A DNA stretch of 64,000 bases from Thamnaconus septentrionalis (taxonomy: Eukaryota > Chordata > Actinopteri > Tetraodontiformes > Monacanthidae), in contig CM020514.1 in NCBI GenBank assembly GCA_009823395.1, positions 11,376,466 to 11,440,465 on the forward strand, written 5' to 3'. Position numbers and translations under genes: made by a program. The notes under the pieces are model-generated. The model saw only the letters and a program-made list of their open reading frames with translations. It did no database searches and had not been told where the DNA came from. Position 1 is the first letter of the stretch; every line of letters begins with the position of its first letter. This document shows, in pieces, positions 56,042 through 64,000 of this stretch.

Positions 56042-59000
56042 TGGAGGATAAGGACAGTTAGCGAAAATAAGTTAAGTCATTTAAATAAGTTATGATAAAA
56101 TGCCTTAACATTTATTTTCTCTTGTATGTTTTCACCTTACATATTATTTATTGTAGATATTTTTTTTCCTCTTGCACAAATTGCAAAGTTGCAATGAGTT
56201 GTTGTCCCAAGTTGAATGTCCCACATATTATATTTTTATGCACTTATCTAGCCAAACGTGTTTGCACTCACGAGAAATAATGACGAGACATCAACTTCCT
56301 CTTAGGCCACTTTTTTCTTTGCACCACCATCACTTCATGGACAAAGTCCATGAGTCCACTGAGTGAGCAGTTATGCTGCATTATTGCATTCTTCCCAGTC
56401 TGAATGTGCTTTGAGGCAACTTACAAAAAAAATCATCTTTTGAGCCCATAAGATTATTGGGTGACAGAGTCCTTCTTCGGGATCAGACTGGATGATGATC
56501 TTTGATGCAAAACTGTGTTTGCACATTTGCACACGTCTCTTTCCAGCAACTACATTGCTCTGAGACGCCAAGAGAGTCTGAGTGGAGCAGCTTCTACTCA
56601 GTAAAACTTATCAAAACACAACACAACACACAACTTCTATGCAGTGAAATTTGGCACGGCAGGACTTGGCACCCTCGAAGCAAAGTTTTATTTATTTGGT
56701 TTTACAGGTTTCCTTCCGTCCAGGGGTTTACAGGAAAAGGTGCACATGTCCTTGGGCTCAAATAATCAGACTAGGGACAAATATTTACACGTTTAGTGCA
56801 GAAGTGGCTGGTGTTTTTCACCATGTAGTGCTGTCAGTGGAAAATTGGAATTTGAAGGGGAATAAAAATTTATGTGAAACAAAATTTTTTTATTTTTTTT
56901 TAAAGCTTTTTTAAAATTAATTCTGAGCTTTGCAGCCTTGTAAAAAAGGCCTTTTGCCACTGGTGGGAGACTTTATCATCCGCACAGCCGTTGTTAATGC
57001 TACGTGCGTTGTGCGCCGTGTGTGCCAGCAGCTCCGCACATACAAACCCAGATGTGACCAGACGGCGGCCGCAAAGCGTTCACTCAACGCCCTCATTCTG
57101 CTCAGTTTTGATATGATTACGGTACGTTTTCTGCGAGCCGGGGTCAAACGGTGATAGTCTAACAAAATGTAAGCAAACAAAAGGCTCGGCGGACCCCGTC
57201 GGTTCCTCCTCCGCCCAACCGAGAACAAGGTTATCAAGATGTGGCGGGAGCCAGAGGAAGTCTTAAGGCCACCACCAGCACCACCACCAGCACCTCCTCC
57301 CTCCTCCTCCTGCTCCTGCTGCTGCCGCTCAAGTGACTTCACAGCATCTCAATGTGTGTGTGTGTGTGGCGAGGTGGGTGAGAAGCCTAACAAATGCAGG
57401 AAGAGGGATATCTTGCAAGACCCAACCGACCAAGACGAGCACGTCGAGTGACTTGTCGTTTTTTTTTTCCTTTCATATTGTCCAGCTTTACGTGTTTCCA
57501 TCCCGGGCGGTGATTGAAGACTGGGGCAGGCGCGGGTGCATGTTTACGCGCTCGCCATACGTGCGCGGAAACACGCGGCCACTGACAGGATGGCATGGTT
57601 CATCGCGTCCTGCAGACGAGCGGTGAGGCGCTCTGGCCTATAGGCGGATATTTTTACACCCAGCGAACGCCCCCCCGCCACCTCCTTCCAAGAAAACAAA
57701 CCTGTCTTAAAGCTCACCTGACAAGTTGATTAAAAATCACAAGTGGACGCCTTCCACTTTTTCCCCCTTCTGCCCCGTGTTTTATGACTTCCTGTTTGCC
57801 CCGATCATTGTGGAAGTGACTTTTTGCCACATTCGAGGAAGCGACGCTCAGGTATAAATCACGTCGGCCGCCCGCTGAATGTGTGAGAAACTCTTGCGGG
57901 GTGTTTGCCAGTGGACGGCCGGCCGTGTGCGCCGGCACTCCTATCCGCAGATAACATTGTGTCGGGCGGCTGGCGGGCGGATGGGGAGACCTGGAGGCAT
58001 GAAGTCATCCTGTGGCGGGACGTGTGTTCCCCTGATAGAAGCACCGAGAGAGTGCGTTTCTGAAGCCTCCCGCCCCCCCGGCCAGGTCATCAGCCACTCC
58101 GCTCCGTCTCACGCTGCTGTTCTCAGGGACCTGAGTCACCCCCTTGGTGAACTTCTATCAAATACCTTCCCTTTTATTTCCTCCTCCTTTTGTTTTGTGT
58201 CCTGAGGTGTTTAGGACGCTGACAGGTTCCCAGGGCCAGAGAGTGAGAAGAGAATGCCGCTTCACAATGAAGTCCAGCCTGTAAACTTCAGCCCAGAAAG
58301 CTGTTCTCATGATTATCTTACATTTATTATACTTATTCTTTTTCTTTTTTTTCTTTTTTTTTAAGACTCAAACTATGTCGTTTGTTCTCAACTCAATCCT
58401 TTTAATTCATAGTAGCAAAAAAAAATCTAAAGATTCTCTAAAGCAGTAGTGGGACTCACTTTCAGCCCTAGAATTTCAGGCCTGAGCCCACTTTATTTCA
58501 CAACCAGTTTTAATACATTAATATAATTACACTCTGTGTTAAAGTTTCCAATGGCACACTTTATGAATCATTGGCACTGGGTGTATTTTTCTAAAATATA
58601 AAGTAGCAAATAGTTGTTTCCTTACATTTTGACTTAAGTAGAAACTCAAAGTATTTCGTTTTTGTCCACTTGCTAAGAAGGCATCTTATCTGTTGTGTCG
58701 TCAATTAATAACTCTCAAAGACGAAGAAAGATGACGACTTCAGCTTCTCCCTTCTAAAGGGGATAAATGCCAAACCAAAATAGTGCTAGTTTTGACTTGC
58801 CTTGATATGAAGATCTACTGTAGTGTCAGATGGCACTTTCTGTTATAATAACTTTATATTGCAATGCAGTGCATTCAGAGGTGAGTCAACCTCTTTGTCA
58901 GTTGACACATACAGTATACAGGGAAAGGTTGTTGTTGATGTTGCTGCTGTTGCTCTCCTGACTTGAAAGCACTTGTCATCACCTGACAGCCAGCAACTGC

Positions 59001-61479
59001 ATGTTGAGAAAATAAATTTCAATACCCCTCAGTGTGTTCAGTTTGTTCAAATGAATTTCACATTTCAGTCTAGATGTGCTTCTCTCCTCTTTGATTCCTT
59101 GTGGATTTCCTCCTGTCTTTGCTTTCATGTTTTGGCCTGAAGATCTTTTACTTTGCTGTCAACGTTAACCATGTAAACTGATCTGCATGACTATCCTCAA
59201 GAATCAATTCGCTTTTTGTGTTTTGTTTTTTTTTCTCCTTAATCGGGCTGGTCAGGGGTTTTTCTCCAGACAGAGACAGAGAGCGAACCTTTAACCGTGG
59301 GGCCTTGATGAAAAAGGCTGGAACAGCAGGGTGTTGTTTTTTACATTTTATTTACAAAGGACATCTTTGATGAAGGTTTCCAAAAACAATGTCAACTATT
59401 CATATAAGCGCAGATAATACCCCAGTGTTGTGCTCCACTCTTAGTTGAGTTGAAACAAGGGAGCAAAAGTTAACTGTCATGACCCTGCCGTCACCCCTTT
59501 TTTTTTTTGCAGTCAAACTGACATGAGCTCTAATGAATGAATGAATGAATATGGGTCGGCACGTGCCGTCCGGATTCGAGGAAACTGCTGCGATTATGGG
59601 GGAACATCCGGGAAGACGGCGAGCATTTCGGAAGTGGAAATACAAAAGCTTGCATTGGACTCCGTTAGCAGCACTTCTCCTGTACTTCCAGCCCGTCTCC
59701 TCTTCCTCCTCCTCCTTCACTGCTGTCTGTCAGCAGCCGCCCGACATCCACTGTCTCACATCCTCCATCCATCCAGCAACCCCCGCACCCCCCCACCTCC
59801 ACCTCCACCCCACGCCCGACCCATTGTGTGCGCGTCGATTCTTCTCTCCCTCCCATGGTGCCCGGCTTAGTACAAAGAGGAAGCGGCCCTTCCACTTCCT
59901 CCTCCACTGGTGAGAACAATTTGTGTCTGGGCTCTCAGCCCCTGCCTCCCCCAAACCGCCTCCCTCCACCCCCCACGGCCAGACGTCGTAAGGCGCGGGG
60001 TCGGCGTCTGTAAAGCTGTGGGGCAGTTAATGAAAACAGTCAGTACATCTCAAGCAATTCCGAGTGCGTTATTTGCCGTCTTTGTTGGGCCCAATTTTCT
60101 GTAATTTTGCACTGAAGCATTTGCTGTTTGCCACTGCTGCACAAGGACAAAATCCTAAAGGACGTATGGTTCTTTGGTCCTTGGATAAACTGAGAACTCC
60201 ATCAACTCAGTGACCCCGAGTGCAGGAGTAGGAGAGGGCAGAACATGGGAGGAAGGATAGAAGATGAGGAGGACTGCTGTTAGTAGAAGTCCGAACCCGG
60301 GTTTCTTCAACGCGGACGTCAATACTGAGACAAAATCCACATGTAAAAACACAGATTTCTAATACTAACAAATCTTCAAAAATAAAAGGATGTTTTTTTC
60401 AAGGCAGAAGCACTGGACCTCTTTGTCTGACATCTCACCACAGACAGGTGGCAGCAAAAATAAGGGAGCACCAGTGTCCATCTGATGCAATACGCACCAA
60501 GAGAAGCAGGGCTCATTAAAAAGACAACTGGTCCATACATTTTTAACCAATCAAACACGGAAGTGTAAGAACAGATGGTTGGAACAATGAAATCATAGCA
60601 AACTGTAGTTTCTGAAAAAGACCTAAATTTGTAAAATTATCTGCTGTTCAATGTCTCTTTTTAACAATAGATATACAAAATATCAAAAATAAATCTGGAT
60701 TAAATGATATCTTAAGGTCCTTTTATCATTCTAGTTCATCACTCTTCCTAATAGCCTCTTGGCACAAACTCGCTTCACTCTTCTAAAGTTTTCGTTGCAT
60801 GAACACAAGCCTGATAAGATCATTAAATAAACTGAAAGTCACCAGATGGAAAAGCTCTCACTGAGTGTCCTCAGTGATCCGTAACTAGTGTTTGGTCCCT
60901 TTCCACAAACACAGAAGGCCGCTTTGGTTTATTGTAACAGGACGTGGCTTAAGCACAAGAGCAGGTAGTGAATCCAAACACTCCTCCACTCTCACCATTG
61001 CCTTCTTTTGTAATCTTAACGGCCATCAATCCGAGCGTAACTCTCCGACACTCTGTCGTACAATAGGCGGCGAAAAATATTTACAGAGGCACAAACTTAA
61101 ATTTTTGCGAGGCGGCTCACTTGCGTCGTAACCACATGCACCGTCACTCTCGGCTCGCCCAATTTTATTTTATTTTTTAATGTGGCAGTTCCTGTGTTTT
61201 TTTTCACTTCCAAGCGAGCGCAGGAGGTCCGCTCCAAATACAACACGTCTCTGCTCCCCAACACAATAGTCAAACCCACGTCCAGCTGGGCGAGAGGCAC
61301 TCGGCCCTCTGGAAACACAATGCTCGTCGTGGCTGAGAACCAGATGTGACACACGTCGTCGGGCTCGTGAGCTCATACAGGTGTGTCTGCAATGTTAGTA
61401 ATGTGTAGGTAGTGAAACAACTTGTGCACTTTCGTCAGACTAAGTGCATGACATCCTACATCCCAAATTAACATGGAAG

Positions 61480-62110
61480 GATATTCAAATTACACAAGCG
61501 ATAAGTTTATTATGCAATATTCTTTCTTACCACTAGTTGCTGCTCAGTCTTGCGCACTGAGCCCCTTTAATGACTCACCTTCATCTCTAATCTGGAAATC
61601 ATTTTTTAAATTTTGCTGCCACTTTACAAGTTATATAATAACCTTAAATGTTCCATATTATGTGCCGTCATTGTGGTTCAGTTCACACGCTCTTTATTTA
61701 AAGGTTGAACGAGACACAACAAAACATCTTGACTAGACAGAGAAGCCAATTGTTTTGATGAACAAGGTTTTGTGCTTGCAATACACTTTCTTACCATTAG
61801 ATGCTGCTATGTCAGCCTCGCTAGGTTTTGAAGCTGCTCACCTATCATAGAATACTCAGTGTGAAATTCTTAATTTTGCACCTTTTATAAAGCAGTTCTT
61901 TAAATAATCTGTAACTTTATGCACGTTGTGCAGTTACTTCAATGCAGCTCCTCTTTAACTGAGATCTACACATAAAACTAATACCGTGATCAGTTTACTG
62001 TCTAATCTAGACATACAAATACTGGATACAACATGTTTCATGCAATATGCTTTATGACTAGTAGATGCTACTAAATCTGACACACCAGGACATAGATTTT
62101 GACACTTTCG
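61480..62110. repeat. Cluster of three copies of a short dispersed repeat
   Basis: Related words recur at about 61520 (TTCTTACCACTAGTTGCTGC), 61790 (TTCTTACCATTAGATGCTGC) and 62050 (TTATGACTAGTAGATGCTAC), each preceded by GCAATA. A related reverse copy is at 47839-47895 (AAGGTCCGGTG...CATCTAGTGGACAG). No coding capacity. Confidence 0.5.
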
Positions 62111-63309
62111 AATCCCGTCATATGTTTCCACTGGCTTCTACTGGGCTGTCTGATGTCTCCCAGTGGTTCTCAACAGCTCTTTACCAGTGGTTTCCCACTT
62201 TTGTCCGACATGGCTGGAAAGAAATCGCCCGCTTGCCTCTCTGAGAAAGCTAGAAATTGCCCGAGACGAGTTGTTCACACTCGGGAGTCCGAGAGGGGGG
62301 CGGAGCTTGTAAAAAGCTGCTGGTTAGTTTTTCGACGTCTCGACATCTAATCGCTCGCGTTGGAAACAATAGACGCGGCCCTAAACGCATGACTCATGGG
62401 AAAAAAAAGTGAAAGAAAGAAACGACGCCACAAAGAGGAAAATCGAAGGCTTTTGTTGCTGAGGCAGAAGGTCACCGAAACACAAAGGGGAAACCTTGGG
62501 ACCGCGGCGTGTGGGAACAAATATGTATTGATATTATTTGCCCGCTGAACAAACTTGTGTTTTGGAAACAAGTGCACCTCTGTCTCTGGCCGTAAGCCTT
62601 ACGCTATTGAGGTCTTAGTGTTGTGTTAAATCATGGGACTCACAGCTGCCCCCGGGTCACGTTGTATCTGCGAAGGGCATCGTTGATAGCATCTCTCTAA
62701 AGCCGCCATGAATGCCCTCTTTTTTTGAGTACGCGAGACTGTGTATGACACAGACAATTCATGTGAAGTTCGTGAGCTAAAAAGAGTGAGTGCAGGATGG
62801 GGAAGATCATAAAACAGAGGCACATTTTTAAAAAACGTGCAAAGTTCAAATTGAAGTGATCGATACGAGCGGCAGCGTCTTCGTGCTTTTGCTTCATTCT
62901 TCATGTTTATTGAACTAACTGAAGTTGTCTCCTGCTTTATTGTCTCGTTCCCTGATTCCAGCCTATTTATTTATATTTAAGCGTTCTCCTGCCAGCACAG
63001 CAAAGTATGGAGCTTACGTCAGCAGGCGGGTCAGTCTCACCCACGGAGTGGAAATGTGGAGAAAAAGTTGTGGTTGGCAACAGCCAATGAAAGCATAGTA
63101 AAGCAGTCGTTAATGATGATCAGCAGTAGTGATGGTAAATATCTGTGTGTTTTCCTTCTACCAAATACCACCAAATATGTGAGTGTGTATAAATGTGGTA
63201 ATAGAGTTTACCCAATAAGCAAGGTACATTTCTGGCAGGACAATTTATCTTGTATCCTCATAGCTGCATTCTTGTGCCAGACCCAAGCTGACTTGAATGT
63301 TTAACCAGC

Positions 63310-63632
63310 CAAAATAAAGAAATCTCTACAGATCTGTGGAAAACCGGATATTTAGCCCTCTATTTACTACGTCCTGCAAGATTATTTGGTTTTAGCTTCC
63401 TGCTGCTTTTGTTGCACATTCCACGTGTTTGGAAACGAGGAGGCCACGAGTCGGCCTGACGGGGGCGGAGCCAACACCTGGCTACGACTGCTGTCTCCAA
63501 CCTGGGAGTGGTACTGGTCCCCCTTTGTGACATCACAAAGTGCTGGCCTCCAGAACTATACATTAGAACTAGAGACGTTTTTGTTTTGTGAAAATATTGG
63601 CAGAGGGACCCTGGCATGATAAAGGACCTTTA
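63310..63632. mobile_element. MITE family A copy
   Basis: It contains GATATTTAGCCCTCTATTTA, then CCCTTTGTGACATCACAAAG at 63521-63540, and ends AAGGACCTTTAA, the reverse complement of the TTAAAGGTCC end at 384. Confidence 0.6.
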
Positions 63633-64000
63633 AAAAAAAATTTATACATGACAAAAATGTATTAGCATCTGTAGCTGCTTATAAAAATAAGTTTACTTTT
63701 TGTATGTGAAAACTCACAGGGCTTCTACGTCCAACATAATTGTCTTCTTTTACTGCTAAGGAAATTTCTTTTGCATGTAATTAAGGGAAAAATCTGTCAC
63801 TTCTACTTTCACCCCCAAAAAATAAGTAAACATGATGTCGTTGCTGCAAGTGTCAGCAGTGCTAACACTTATTTGGCTGCATTTCCGATGCATGTGCCGA
63901 CTGTGCTGTCTGTGGTCCTGCCCTGCGCTCAAGAACACCGGCTGGAGTGAGAGGCGAGAAATCACCTCGACTTCACTCATCTCGCACGACCTTTCAGTTG

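Larger units (their letters stand above)
44260..64000. other. About 20 kb with no recognisable gene
   Basis: I found no protein domain, tRNA or conserved exon. The interval holds microsatellites (48055, 48924, 55992), TTAA-family MITE copies (about 45040, 52320, 63310), a 268-bp inverted-repeat element at 49292, a LINE fragment at 51110 and a cluster of another short repeat at 61480-62110. It may include the gja5 promoter and distal enhancers. In mammals the next gene is GJA8, which is not reached here. Confidence 0.55.

Noticed and set aside
59545..59913. Frame starting MNMGRHVPSGFEETAAIMGE with a hydrophobic stretch
   Set aside because: The second half is CT/CA-rich low-complexity (Ser and Pro/His runs) and nothing matches a known protein, so I regard it as chance.
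1..64000. CRISPR arrays, operons, phage or bacterial insertion sequences
   Set aside because: The DNA is clearly vertebrate; the only regularly spaced repeats are microsatellites and MITEs.

Overview
The window reads as vertebrate, almost certainly teleost fish, nuclear DNA. It has multi-exon genes with GT-AG introns, short introns in the smaller gene, very dense GT/CA, GA/CT and homopolymer tracts, and many short terminal-inverted-repeat elements (MITE-like). Three protein genes are recognisable: bcl9 (+), acp6 (-) and a Cx40-type connexin, gja5 (-). This is the order and orientation of BCL9-ACP6-GJA5 on human 1q21, so the block is a conserved synteny segment. The gene calls rest on remembered family sequences and on splice-site and phase reconstruction, not on a database search.

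Layout: 1-5.8 kb has no gene, only microsatellites, a TTAA-flanked MITE and a perfect 21-bp inverted repeat. From 5.8 to 8 kb is a CpG-rich stretch that I take as a candidate bcl9 promoter and first exon, with a possible spliced noncoding exon at 8748-8914. A large 5' intron runs to 22.4 kb and holds two further GC-rich islands. The bcl9 coding exons lie at 22581-22867 and 26719-32726 (1,410 aa from the conserved start, 1,490 aa from an upstream in-frame ATG). The protein carries HD1 (Pygopus binding), HD2 (beta-catenin binding), the conserved C-terminal blocks and a BCL9L-like cassette exon. The 3' UTR converges on acp6, whose ten coding exons (407 aa, lysophosphatidic acid phosphatase) occupy 35552-38853 on the minus strand. 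A noncoding first exon and a ZNF143-like promoter site lie near 40.7-40.9 kb. gja5 (401 aa, one coding exon) is at 43029-44234. From 44.3 kb to the end I find no gene, only repeats, MITE copies and a LINE fragment.

The most unusual signals are inside bcl9. (1) A 69-bp copy of the HD2 coding segment sits in the intron that splits HD1. It follows a plausible splice acceptor, is in frame with the preceding exon, is closed by a stop codon and is followed by AATAAA, so it could be an alternative terminal exon. (2) A 108-nt, frame-neutral cassette exon has a pure (GT)n microsatellite as its acceptor tract. Skipping it gives the human BCL9 arrangement; including it gives the BCL9L arrangement.
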